Shown piece after piece: positions 1 through 7,069 of a stretch of 9,239 bases of DNA (positions are counted from its first letter, which is position 1; each line of letters starts with the position of its first letter). The position numbers and the translations under genes were made by a program. Location of the stretch: NCBI GenBank assembly GCA_004195335.1, contig SDWK01000396.1:1-9239 (forward strand), written 5' to 3'. The notes under the pieces are model-generated. The model made no database searches and was not told the origin of the DNA. It worked only from the letters and a program-made list of their open reading frames with translations. Source of the DNA: Shewanella sp. GTDB lineage: Bacteria > Pseudomonadota > Gammaproteobacteria > Enterobacterales > Shewanellaceae.

Positions 1-229
1 GTGTGTAACCGATCACGACCATTAATACTAAAGCCGATATAATTCAGTTCGGTTAGTTAAAAGTTATTAAAAAGTAGCTAATTAACCATTTGGTAATTAA
101 CTGAAACGCTGAGGCGTCTTATTAAAAATTTCGGAACAGCATAGTTCAACATCTATTTAAACACTCCATATTTGTAGAGAGTTCAAATAATTTGATTAAC
201 AGTGCTTTACCGAAGATTTTAATAAAATA

Positions 230-258
230 TTGAGGTTGTTTTTCAATCACAATATTAA
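230..258 (+). promoter_or_regulatory. Possible sigma-70 promoter for the nucleotidase gene
   Basis: TTGAGG at 230-235 and TATTAA at 253-258 are 17 bases apart. Each matches the sigma-70 consensus at four of six positions. Transcription would begin near 265, giving a leader of about 65 bases that includes the TGTGCA palindrome. In such AT-rich DNA a match of this quality can arise by chance, so this is only a candidate. Confidence 0.22.
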
Positions 259-288
259 AACTAGTTACGATTCGCCTTAGTCAATATA

Positions 289-305
289 TGTGCAATTAAT
301 GCACA
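289..305. promoter_or_regulatory. TGTGCA-N5-TGCACA inverted repeat (possible operator)
   Basis: TGTGCA (289-294) and TGCACA (300-305) form a perfect 6-bp inverted repeat around ATTAA. It lies 24 bases upstream of the ATG at 330. It resembles a CRP site, but the TGTG and CACA arms are one base too far apart for the usual TGTGA-N6-TCACA arrangement. It could bind another dimeric regulator or form a small hairpin in the leader. The function is unknown. Confidence 0.3.
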
Positions 306-329
306 ATTAAAAATAATACGGGGTTGATA

Positions 330-2465
330 ATGAAAAAAACTACTCGCAGTGTACTGTGTTTAGCGGTACTCGCTGCTTTAGCTGGCTGTTCAGATGATGA
401 GACAATCATTAATACGGACAGTGGTTATGCACCAGTGGCCACACAAGGTAAAACACTAACCAATACACCAGATATCATAGTAAAGAGCCAAAACGAAGTC
501 GACGAAGTCACCATCACTATCGGTGCAACATCTGATCTCCACGGCCGTATCTTTGGCTATGATTATGCGCTCGATGCCGTAGATTCTGATGCAGGTTTAA
601 CACGTATTTCTACCTTGCTTGAAACTGCAAAAGCAAACAATCCAAATATGATCTTGATCGATATCGGTGATACCGTTCAAGGCAACTCGGCTCAACTGTT
701 TAACGATGATCCAACTCATCCTGTCGTGTCTACCTTAAACTCACTTGGTTACGACCTCTGGGTTCCTGGTAACCATGAATTTAACTTCGAACGCAGCTTC
801 ATCGACCGTAACCTGAATCACTTCAATGGTGCAGTTGTATCGAACAACATCAAGTGGGAAGAAAACGATGCTAACTACATTCGTGCTTTCCAGATCTTCG
901 AAGTCGACGGTGCCAAAGTTGCTATCGTCGGTGTGAGCCCATCAAATATACCCAACTGGGAAGCTTCCGCACCCGGACACTTTGCAGGTCTTAAATTTGA
1001 TGAAGAGCTGGCATCCACACGTGCGGCGGTTGATAAGTTAATCGAAAAATTCAATCCTGATGTCATCGTTGGTGCCTTCCATATCGGACGCAGCTCTGAA
1101 GGTGGAGCCGGTGTTCATAAGATTGCAGCTGAATTGGCCGATAAGTTCGATGTCATTATAGCGGGACACGAACACGCGACTTATATCGAAAGCATCCAAA
1201 AAGCAGTTGAAGGTCAAGAGATCACTGCAACCGACATCTCCGTTGAAGGCGGTGATACCGCTGAAGATAAGACACTGTCTGGCACCTATGACGAATCAAA
1301 TCGTGGTCAGAGTGTGAAGATCATCGAACCCGGTAAATGGGGTTGGGCGCTGGCTAAGGCAGATATAAAGATCAAGAAAAATGCTGATGGCAAGTGGGAG
1401 ATGGTCGATACGACATTAAGTAATATTACCTCTAAAAATATCGAAGAAAGTCAGACTACAAGTTCGCAGTTCCAGTATGTTCATGACATATCTAAAACTG
1501 ACGCTCAACTGGTTCTGGGTCTGGTCGGTGGTGACTTTACCCCTGGTACTGGCGCCGATGAAGCTGTACATGAAGATTACGAGCATGAAACGGGTCGTCT
1601 CTATTCGACGATTCATACCGCTAAAGTCATGGATACGCCGTTGATGGACTTCATCAACCAGATCCAGCTTGAGAAATCTGAAGCAGTGGTCTCTGCAGCG
1701 TCTCTATTTTCTGATAGCTCTAACCTGATTGATGCTCAAGAGTACGCGAAGAAAGATTCAACTAATCTCTACAAATATGACAATACCCTTATCGGTATTA
1801 ATATGACGGGTGCGAATCTCAAGCGTTATATGGAGTGGTCTTACACATACTTTAATACCTATAAAGACGGTGACATTACCGTATCTTTTAAGAAAGGTGC
1901 TAAAGCTTACATGTATGATCAGTTCGACGGTAAGATTGACTTCGTTGTCGATCTGGCTGGTGATTCATTCGCTATGGATGAAAACTATACGGTAACCAAT
2001 GAAGGTAATCGTATTGAAATCATCGAGATCGATGGTAAGCCATTCGATGCGACAGCGACATATAAGGTAGCCTTAAACAGTTATCGTTGGGGTTCAAACA
2101 TCAAGAAGTTTGGCTGGGCAACCGGTGATGATGTTTATTATGACTCAGTCAACGAGCCTGTTTACGCTATCCGTGACATGCTGACAGAATATGTAGCAGA
2201 GAAAAAAGGCGTCAATGCCAGTGATTTCACTAATCCTAACTGGGAAATTAAACAGTACCAGGATAATGGCGCTATTACCCTACTACGCACAGACAATGGC
2301 GCAGGTCAGGCACTGTGGAATAGACTGGTAAGCAAAGAAATTTGTGTCAACATTGACCCGGACAACCCTAAATACCCAGGGATTTTGGACGCGGTAAACG
2401 TTAATGACGCGACCTCATACTCTGTCAATCCGACTCAAGATTATGCAGGTTGTGTACCTAAGTAA
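330..2465 (+). CDS. Lipoprotein metallophosphatase/5'-nucleotidase, CpdB-like
   Basis: The 711-residue product belongs to the calcineurin-like metallophosphatase plus 5'-nucleotidase C-terminal family, which hydrolyses nucleotides or 2',3'-cyclic nucleotides outside the cytoplasm. Residues 1-20 form a lipoprotein signal with an LAGC lipobox and Cys20. Ser21 and Asp22 follow, with no Asp at +2, so outer-membrane sorting is expected. The metal ligands are all present: TSDLHG (67-72), GDTVQGN (113-119), GNHE (147-150), His251 and GHEH (279-282). The segment near 331-347 (EPGKWGWALAKAD) and the C-terminal substrate domain (about 425-640, with YDQFDG at 529-534 and NSYR at 583-586) look most like CpdB. 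A 45-residue tail carries Cys672 and Cys708, a possible disulfide pair. I chose the ATG at 330 over the TTG two codons upstream because it starts the basic MKKTTR signal and has CGGGG six bases before it. The exact substrate is inferred. Confidence 0.9.
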   Translation: MKKTTRSVLCLAVLAALAGCSDDETIINTDSGYAPVATQGKTLTNTPDIIVKSQNEVDEVTITIGATSDLHGRIFGYDYALDAVDSDAGLTRISTLLETAKANNPNMILIDIGDTVQGNSAQLFNDDPTHPVVSTLNSLGYDLWVPGNHEFNFERSFIDRNLNHFNGAVVSNNIKWEENDANYIRAFQIFEVDGAKVAIVGVSPSNIPNWEASAPGHFAGLKFDEELASTRAAVDKLIEKFNPDVIVGAFHIGRSSEGGAGVHKIAAELADKFDVIIAGHEHATYIESIQKAVEGQEITATDISVEGGDTAEDKTLSGTYDESNRGQSVKIIEPGKWGWALAKADIKIKKNADGKWEMVDTTLSNITSKNIEESQTTSSQFQYVHDISKTDAQLVLGLVGGDFTPGTGADEAVHEDYEHETGRLYSTIHTAKVMDTPLMDFINQIQLEKSEAVVSAASLFSDSSNLIDAQEYAKKDSTNLYKYDNTLIGINMTGANLKRYMEWSYTYFNTYKDGDITVSFKKGAKAYMYDQFDGKIDFVVDLAGDSFAMDENYTVTNEGNRIEIIEIDGKPFDATATYKVALNSYRWGSNIKKFGWATGDDVYYDSVNEPVYAIRDMLTEYVAEKKGVNASDFTNPNWEIKQYQDNGAITLLRTDNGAGQALWNRLVSKEICVNIDPDNPKYPGILDAVNVNDATSYSVNPTQDYAGCVPK

Positions 2466-2477
2466 ATAGTACCTAAT

Positions 2478-2502
2478 AAAGGCCTGGCAACAGGCCTTTT
2501 TT
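2478..2502 (+). terminator. Intrinsic terminator after the nucleotidase gene
   Basis: GGCCTG (2481-2486) and CAGGCC (2491-2496) form a stem closed by the GNRA-type loop GCAA. Flanking AAA and TTT extend it to nine pairs, and the T run at 2497-2502 completes the signal. It begins 12 bases after the stop codon at 2463-2465, so the nucleotidase gene is probably monocistronic. Confidence 0.9.
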
Positions 2503-2517
2503 CTGTTCAGGCTAATC

Positions 2518-2526
2518 TGTTATTAT
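2518..2526 (+). promoter_or_regulatory. Extended -10 promoter for the YibE/F gene
   Basis: TG-T-TATTAT at 2518-2526 is an extended -10 element in which the hexamer matches TATAAT at five of six positions. No good -35 is seen, because the expected position falls in the T run of the preceding terminator. Transcription would start near 2533. That would leave an eight-base leader for the GTG at 2541 but about 60 bases for the ATG at 2592, which is one reason for preferring the ATG. Confidence 0.4.
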
Positions 2527-2591
2527 CCATCATTACGGGTGTGTTAGACGGCCTCAAGATATTTCTCGCTCACTTTAGTTACAATTATCCT

Positions 2592-3800
2592 ATGCTAAAA
2601 AACTATCGATTCACCTTATTTATCGCCTTTGTTTCAACCTTGATTTTCTATATATCTCCCAGCTTGAGCGACAGTTTGAAACCTAAGACGCCGCTACAGC
2701 AAGAGTTTGTAGAGGCCCGCGTTGTCTCTGTTATCTCAAATAATCTGGCTCCCGACGCCAGAGTGCCCTCCATATTGACGGGCCTGCAGGTGATCACCGC
2801 AGAGATTCTAGAGGGAGAAGAGACCGGTAAAGTGGTCGAAGTGCAAAACCCCCTTAGCCGACAACATAATGTACTGGTCGGTAAAGGCGACATCTTCATC
2901 ATGATGATCAGAGAGACGTCTAATGGCACTGTGTATTGGGCCTATAATCACAAGCGGTCGACGGCTATCTACTGGATGTGCTTTGCCTTCCTGTTGTTAC
3001 TGCTCTCTTTCGGCAAGAAAGAGGGATTAAATTCAGTCGTTTCACTCTACTTTACCGCGGCACTCATCATCGGCGTCTTGATCCCAGCTATTTTTGCCGG
3101 TTGGAACCCGGTGCTGATCACTATTTTCCTCATGGGATTAAAGATTGTCGTCAATTTTATTCTGGTATCCGGTTATAACAAAAAGAGCTTCTGCGCCATG
3201 GGTGGCACCCTGCTCGGCGTCATAGCGGCTGGCATTATGGCGCAGGTATTCGGTGAATTTGCCAATCTTTCCGGCATCTACTTAGATAAAGGCGAAGATG
3301 TTATCTATCTGGCGACTCAACCGATTCAGATCCGCTGGCTGATGTTTGTCGCCATCATGATTTCAGCCCTCGGCGCTGTAATGGATGTGGCCATATCGAT
3401 TGCATCGGCCTATAACGAGCTTAAAATTACCGATCCTAAGCTCAGTCCAAGGCAGCTGATGGCAGCCAGTATGAATATTGGTCGTGATATTATGGGCACC
3501 ATGACCAACACCTTGATATTGGCCTTTGCTGGTAGCTCTTTAACCACCATCATGATGGTGTGGGGATTGGATATGCCACTGACTCAGTTTATTAATACAC
3601 CCATTATCGCGTTGAGCATCATTCATGCGTTGGCTGGCAGTGTCGGCATCGTACTGACCATTCCTCTTACGGCCTGGCTCGCAAGGTACATGCTCAATGA
3701 TCCCAAACCCGTTGCCGAAACACCTCAATCCATGGCAGACCACACAGTCACTGCTCAGTCTATTACGGCTCGGCCGATCACCGCAGAAGTTCAAGGTTAG
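2592..3800 (+). CDS. YibE/F family multi-spanning membrane protein
   Basis: The 402-residue product is an inner-membrane protein of the YibE/F family, whose molecular function is not established. From N to C it has a signal-anchor-like segment (5-24), an extracytoplasmic beta-rich domain (about 28-120, with AEILEGEETGKVVEVQNP at 70-87), then about seven hydrophobic helices (about 124-140, 147-169, 172-193, 200-218, 248-273, 301-323, 336-363). Family hallmarks are GAVMDVAISIASAYNE (261-276) and GRDIMGTMTNTLILAF (297-312). The hydrophilic tail ends in three pentapeptide-like units, VTAQS, ITARP and ITAEV (386-400). The frame also opens at GTG 2541, adding 17 residues. I prefer ATG 2592 because it directly starts a basic plus hydrophobic segment and suits the promoter position, although neither start has a strong Shine-Dalgarno. 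The gene is bounded by terminators on both sides and seems to stand alone. Confidence 0.88.
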   Translation: MLKNYRFTLFIAFVSTLIFYISPSLSDSLKPKTPLQQEFVEARVVSVISNNLAPDARVPSILTGLQVITAEILEGEETGKVVEVQNPLSRQHNVLVGKGDIFIMMIRETSNGTVYWAYNHKRSTAIYWMCFAFLLLLLSFGKKEGLNSVVSLYFTAALIIGVLIPAIFAGWNPVLITIFLMGLKIVVNFILVSGYNKKSFCAMGGTLLGVIAAGIMAQVFGEFANLSGIYLDKGEDVIYLATQPIQIRWLMFVAIMISALGAVMDVAISIASAYNELKITDPKLSPRQLMAASMNIGRDIMGTMTNTLILAFAGSSLTTIMMVWGLDMPLTQFINTPIIALSIIHALAGSVGIVLTIPLTAWLARYMLNDPKPVAETPQSMADHTVTAQSITARPITAEVQG

Positions 3801-3873
3801 GGTCTTAATTGGTAACCTGATTGGTAGCTTAGCTGGCAACGATAGCATTTAGAAAAAACAGATAATTAGCACA

Positions 3874-3909
3874 AAAAAGGCCTGCAGTATTAATACTGCA
3901 GGCCTTTTT
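3874..3909. terminator. Bidirectional terminator, perfect 36-bp palindrome
   Basis: The 26 bases at 3879-3904 (GGCCTGCAGTATT and its reverse complement) form a perfect palindrome. It is flanked by AAAAA (3874-3878) and TTTTT (3905-3909). Either strand therefore reads as a strong stem followed by a T run. It lies 73 bases after the YibE/F stop and 88 bases beyond the 3' end of the convergent acyl-CoA dehydrogenase gene, so it can serve both. Confidence 0.92.
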
Positions 3910-3997
3910 AATGATGAACGCTTATTTGTGGGCAATTACGGTTTCATATCAATCACACTACCGATCTTGCTACAGCCAAAAGTCAGTACCTATCGTA

Positions 3998-5788
3998 CTA
4001 AAAGTCAGCTTCATCGAGGTCCGTCAGTTGTTCACTGCTCGACTCGATCTGCTTACGCAAACTGCGGGTCTGCACCGCCCAGTAACCCATATAGAACAGG
4101 GCCGTCTTCAGTTTGCCCTGATAAAACTGAGTCTCGTTGGTATCAGTGTCGAGAGCCGCTAATGCTGTTGCAGCCGTTCGAGTCCACATCCAGGCTAACG
4201 CAGTGATCCCCAAAATCTGCATATAAGGCATAGATGCAGCCCCCACAATATCTGGATTTTTCGGCGCATTCATGGCGATAAATTGCGTGGCTTTTTCCAG
4301 ATCCTTTGATGCATCCATCAAACCAGTAAGATAAGGCTTCATTAAATCATTGCCCATGTTCTCTTCGATAAGCTGTTTCACCATTGCTGACCAGTTCATC
4401 AAGGTTGCGGCCTTATCTGACAATATCTTGCGACCAACGAGATCCAGCGCTTGGACACCATTAGTGCCTTCATAAAGCATAGAAATACGAATATCACGTA
4501 CAAATTGCTCCATGCCCCACTCATGAATATAACCATGACCACCAAATACCTGCTGTGCATCGACACAGGCATTAAAGCCTCTATCGGTCACAAACCCTTT
4601 GACGATCGGTGTAAATAGCCCGGCTAATTTGCTTGCAACTTTGGCTTTTTCCGGATCGCTGTGACGTTCGGCCTCATCGAGCCATAGCGCCTGTTGACCC
4701 ATCATCGCTCTCGCCCCTTCATTGAAGGCTTTTTGCGACATCAACATGCGCCTTACGTCACCATGAACCAGAATGGGATCTGCCGCCATCTCCGGCGCTT
4801 TTACCCCACTGAGTCCCCGCCCCTGAATTCTATCTTTGGCATAGGCAAGTGCATTTTGATAGGCAATTTCCGATACACCCAGTCCTTGAACGCCAACGCC
4901 AAGTCGGGCCTGGTTCATCATGGTGAACATCGCCCTTAGTCCTTGATGTGGCTCACCGACCAACTCTCCGAGCGCGCCATCGAAGTTCATCACGCACGTT
5001 GAGTTGCCGTGAATGCCCATCTTGTGCTCGAGGCTGGTGGCGCACAGAGTATTGGCATCGCCCAGACTGCCGTCATCATTAATTAAAAACTTAGGCACAA
5101 CGAACAGGGAGATCCCCTTCACGCCAGCAGGTGCATCGGGTAATCGTGCCAACACCAAATGAGCAATGTTCTCGGCCAGATCGTGATCGCCAGATGAGAT
5201 AAAGATCTTCTCACCGGAAATAACATATTGACCCTCTCCTGCCTCGACCGCTTTAGTGCGCAATAGAGCAAGATCGGTTCCGGCGTGTGACTCAGTCAGG
5301 TTCATGGTACCCGTCCATTCACCAGTAACCAGCTTCTCTAAATATTTCTGTTTCAGTGCGTCACTGCCATGAGCATGAATTGCCGCATAAGCACCGTGGG
5401 TGAGTCCGGGATACATGGCAAAAGCCATATTGGTTGCCGTTTTCATCTCGGTCGCAAATACCCCTATGGCTTCGGGAAGACCTTGACCGCCATATTCAGG
5501 ATCACAGGTTAATGTGCCCCAACCATTATCAACATACTGCTGATACGCCTCTTTAAATCCTTTAGGCGCAATGACGTTACCATCAACCAACTTACAACCT
5601 TCAACATCGCCACTGCTATTCAGTGGTAGCATAATTTCAGTTGAAAAGTCAGCCACACCTTGCAAAATAGCATCGGCAAGTTCAGCATCAATTTCATCGA
5701 AACCTTTGAGTTCTGTACGCTCATAGATATTAAGAAGTTCATTTAATACAAACTGGTAGTCACGAAGTGGGGCTTGATATGTTGGCAT
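3998..5788 (-). CDS. FAD-dependent acyl-CoA dehydrogenase with C-terminal extension (DmdC-like)
   Basis: The 596-residue flavoenzyme should oxidise an acyl-CoA to the 2,3-enoyl-CoA and pass electrons to electron-transferring flavoprotein in the cytoplasm. It starts with MPTYQAPLRDYQFVLNELL, typical of the roughly 600-residue class that includes 3-methylmercaptopropionyl-CoA dehydrogenase (DmdC). The FAD/substrate signature TGTMNLTESHAGTDL is at 159-173, QVFGGHGY at 413-420, and the catalytic base is probably Glu440 in YEGTNGVQA (439-447). The C-terminal acyl-CoA dehydrogenase extension covers about 465-590. It is too short to be the 800-residue FadE of E. coli. The start at 5788 is supported by AAGGA (5796-5800 on the complement) seven bases before the ATG. 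It stands alone here, with no electron-transfer or thiolase partner next to it, so the substrate (fatty, branched or sulfur-containing acyl-CoA) cannot be assigned. Confidence 0.93.
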   Translation of the reverse strand: MPTYQAPLRDYQFVLNELLNIYERTELKGFDEIDAELADAILQGVADFSTEIMLPLNSSGDVEGCKLVDGNVIAPKGFKEAYQQYVDNGWGTLTCDPEYGGQGLPEAIGVFATEMKTATNMAFAMYPGLTHGAYAAIHAHGSDALKQKYLEKLVTGEWTGTMNLTESHAGTDLALLRTKAVEAGEGQYVISGEKIFISSGDHDLAENIAHLVLARLPDAPAGVKGISLFVVPKFLINDDGSLGDANTLCATSLEHKMGIHGNSTCVMNFDGALGELVGEPHQGLRAMFTMMNQARLGVGVQGLGVSEIAYQNALAYAKDRIQGRGLSGVKAPEMAADPILVHGDVRRMLMSQKAFNEGARAMMGQQALWLDEAERHSDPEKAKVASKLAGLFTPIVKGFVTDRGFNACVDAQQVFGGHGYIHEWGMEQFVRDIRISMLYEGTNGVQALDLVGRKILSDKAATLMNWSAMVKQLIEENMGNDLMKPYLTGLMDASKDLEKATQFIAMNAPKNPDIVGAASMPYMQILGITALAWMWTRTAATALAALDTDTNETQFYQGKLKTALFYMGYWAVQTRSLRKQIESSSEQLTDLDEADF

Positions 5789-5824
5789 TCCCTGTTCCTT
5801 TTATTTTTATAATAAGACAAAAAT

Positions 5825-5852
5825 ATTCTGACATTTCATACACTGGTTTCAA
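5825..5852 (-). promoter_or_regulatory. Candidate promoter of the acyl-CoA dehydrogenase gene
   Basis: Read on the minus strand, TTGAAA (5852-5847) and CAGAAT (5830-5825) are separated by 16 bases. They match the sigma-70 consensus at five and four of six positions. Transcription would begin near 5818, leaving about 30 bases before the ATG, which includes the AAGGA ribosome site. Confidence 0.4.
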
Positions 5853-5865
5853 TCATGCGTTTAAA
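5847..5865. promoter_or_regulatory. Imperfect inverted repeat over the -35 of the acyl-CoA dehydrogenase promoter
   Basis: TTTCAAT (5847-5853) and GTTTAAA (5859-5865) form an imperfect inverted repeat, matching at five of seven positions across a five-base spacer. The left arm coincides with the proposed -35. GTTT and AAAC half-sites recall operators of the TetR-family fatty-acid regulator PsrA, but the spacing and arms are not a clean match. A repressor site here is an inference. Confidence 0.25.
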
Positions 5866-6030
5866 TGCTTTTTTTTACAAGCGGCGTCTACTTATTACGC
5901 TAAATTAGCCTGTTCTTCCCGGTTTGTTTTTGATCTCGAACAGCGTAACCGTAAATTGGACATCACTCCCCCTTATGAAAGCCATTAAAACGCTGTAAGC
6001 TAACGCATAATTAGGTCGCCATTAGGGAAT

Positions 6031-6035
6031 GAGGA
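6031..6035 (+). promoter_or_regulatory. Ribosome binding site that sets the yeaD start
   Basis: GAGGA at 6031-6035 lies eight bases before the ATG at 6044, an ideal Shine-Dalgarno arrangement. The upstream in-frame ATG at 6029 overlaps this site and has only a TAGGG one base before it, too close to act. Translation should therefore begin at 6044. Confidence 0.75.
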
Positions 6036-6043
6036 AGAAATCA

Positions 6044-6892
6044 ATGGGTTCTGTAACGACAAAAAAACACGCCAGCGGATTAGAATATGTGGATGTTGAT
6101 ACGCCACTGTGCAAGGCGAGAATTTTTATGCAAGGCGCTCAGATTGACTTCTTTCAACCCAAAGGGAAAAAACCACTATTGTGGGTCTCCTCTGCAGACG
6201 ATTATCAGCCGGGCAGCGGGTTAAGAGGCGGGATCCCCATCTGCTGGCCCTGGTTTGGAATGAATGACAACCCTGACTGGCCGCAACATGGCTTTGCCCG
6301 TACCAGCTTATGGACCCTCGAGTCCGTACAGATGCGTTCTGAAGCGGTAGAACTTAAATTCGCTCTGACGATCACTGAAAAAAATAAGCAGTATTGGTCC
6401 CACGACACCCGGGTCGAGGTCATGTTTACCTTGGCAGAAACACTAACAGTCAGTTTAACCAACACCAACCTAAGTAACGCGCCAGTCAGTCTGACTCAGG
6501 CATTGCATACTTACTTGCCGATTAATGATATTCATCAGTTGACCGCCAGCGGTTTTATCGGCTCACAGTACATTGAATTTGGCGAAGGCCCTTATCAACA
6601 GCAGGGTGATGAGGTCACTTTCGAAAAAGAGACTGACCGGGTTTACACCCAGCTTAGCGAGACCCAACAACTTCATACCCCGGATGGCATTATCGAGGTC
6701 AGCCGTGAAAACAGCCAGTCTGCGGTACTCTGGAACCCATGGATAGATAAATCCATGCGCTTATCACGCTTCAATAGTGATGACTACCTCAGTATGGTCT
6801 GTCTGGAAGCGGCGAATGTATTAGACGACAAGGTCACCCTAGCCCCAAATGCATCCCACACCTTAACGACTAAGATTTGTTGGAAGGCGTAA
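6044..6892 (+). CDS. yeaD: D-hexose-6-phosphate mutarotase (YeaD family)
   Basis: The 282-residue cytoplasmic protein of the aldose-1-epimerase superfamily should interconvert alpha and beta anomers of glucose 6-phosphate and related hexose 6-phosphates. Family landmarks in order are GAQIDFFQP (31-39), LRGGIPICWPWFG (60-72, with the phosphate-binding Arg61 expected), QHGFAR (81-86), ALHTYLPI (153-160) with the likely catalytic His155, and CLEAANV (253-259) with the likely catalytic Glu255. The length is normal for the family and the frame is intact. A further in-frame ATG at 6029 would add MRKKS, but the GAGGA ribosome site favours 6044. Possible -10 elements upstream are TAAATT at 5952-5957 (with TTGATC at 5930-5935) and CATAAT at 6006-6011, neither compelling. 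A degenerate copy of its last 35 or so codons follows 48 bases after the stop. Confidence 0.92.
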   Translation: MGSVTTKKHASGLEYVDVDTPLCKARIFMQGAQIDFFQPKGKKPLLWVSSADDYQPGSGLRGGIPICWPWFGMNDNPDWPQHGFARTSLWTLESVQMRSEAVELKFALTITEKNKQYWSHDTRVEVMFTLAETLTVSLTNTNLSNAPVSLTQALHTYLPINDIHQLTASGFIGSQYIEFGEGPYQQQGDEVTFEKETDRVYTQLSETQQLHTPDGIIEVSRENSQSAVLWNPWIDKSMRLSRFNSDDYLSMVCLEAANVLDDKVTLAPNASHTLTTKICWKA

Positions 6893-7069
6893 TGGGCTGG
6901 AAAGCGTAGATCAGGGTTCAAAGCTGGCTCCAGTGGTGCCTCTGATGATTACCATCATTAGAGGTCTGCCTAGAAGCGGCTAACGTATTGGAAGACAAGG
7001 TCACCTTTCTACCGAAAACATCCCACACCTTAACGACTAAAATTGGTTGGAAGGCGTAATGGACTGGAA
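6796..7069 (+). repeat. Direct repeat pair spanning the yeaD end and the remnant
   Basis: The units are 6796-6902 and 6963-7069, offset by exactly 167 bases. The similarity continues about ten bases past the stop codons (TGGGCTGGAA against TGGACTGGAA). Each unit also contains a small internal repeat 17 bases apart: TTGGAAGGCGTA (6880-6891) and CTGGAAAGCGTA (6897-6908) in the first, TTGGAAGGCGTA (7047-7058) and CTGGAAGCATA (7064-7074) in the second. Confidence 0.85.
6941..7059 (+). pseudogene. Degenerate second copy of the yeaD 3' end
   Basis: Bases 6963-7059 align without gaps to the last 97 bases of yeaD (6796-6892), with 81 identical by my count. They translate as VCLEAANVLEDKVTF, then LPKTSHTLTTKIGWKA and a TAA stop, matching 25 of 31 residues. 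Slightly upstream, TCT GAT GAT TAC (6941-6952) encodes SDDY and corresponds to yeaD residues 245-248, but two extra bases before 6963 put it out of frame. There is no start codon, ribosome site or N-terminal two-thirds, so it cannot make a mutarotase. The reading frame retains mostly silent changes, which suggests it was once part of a functional divergent yeaD. Confidence 0.85.

Larger units (their letters stand above)
1..329. other. AT-rich gene-free upstream region
   Basis: No open frame of useful length, tRNA or rRNA is visible on either strand here. The stretch is rich in A and T. It holds an imperfect inverted repeat at 79-99, where TAATTA-A-CC and GG-TAATTA flank the loop ATTT, and a TGTGCA palindrome at 289-305 just before the lipoprotein gene. 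Any upstream gene must end before the window. The region most likely serves as promoter and leader for the gene starting at 330. Confidence 0.6.

Noticed and set aside
289..305. A CRP binding site before the nucleotidase gene
   Set aside because: The arms are TGTGC and GCACA with seven bases between them, whereas CRP needs TGTGA and TCACA with six. It is kept only as an unassigned inverted repeat.
2541..2591. GTG start adding 17 residues to the YibE/F protein
   Set aside because: The added residues look like non-coding sequence, the likely transcription start near 2533 leaves almost no leader, and the ATG at 2592 starts the expected basic plus hydrophobic segment. It is not excluded, because neither start has a good ribosome site.
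3911..4206. Two overlapping plus-strand frames of 83 and 92 codons near the convergent terminator
   Set aside because: They are mostly antisense to the acyl-CoA dehydrogenase 3' end and start right after the terminator hairpin. They have no ribosome site and no recognisable protein features.
5767..5988. A 73-codon plus-strand frame over the 5' end of the acyl-CoA dehydrogenase gene and its upstream region
   Set aside because: It begins inside the opposite gene, has no ribosome site or domain, and its sequence is better explained by promoter DNA. The protein looks compositionally random.
6893..7059. yeaD extended by readthrough or frameshift into the downstream copy
   Set aside because: The TAA at 6890-6892 is followed by another in-frame stop (TAG at 6908-6910 region frames and TAA codons nearby), no slippery site is evident, and the intact YeaD already has normal family length.
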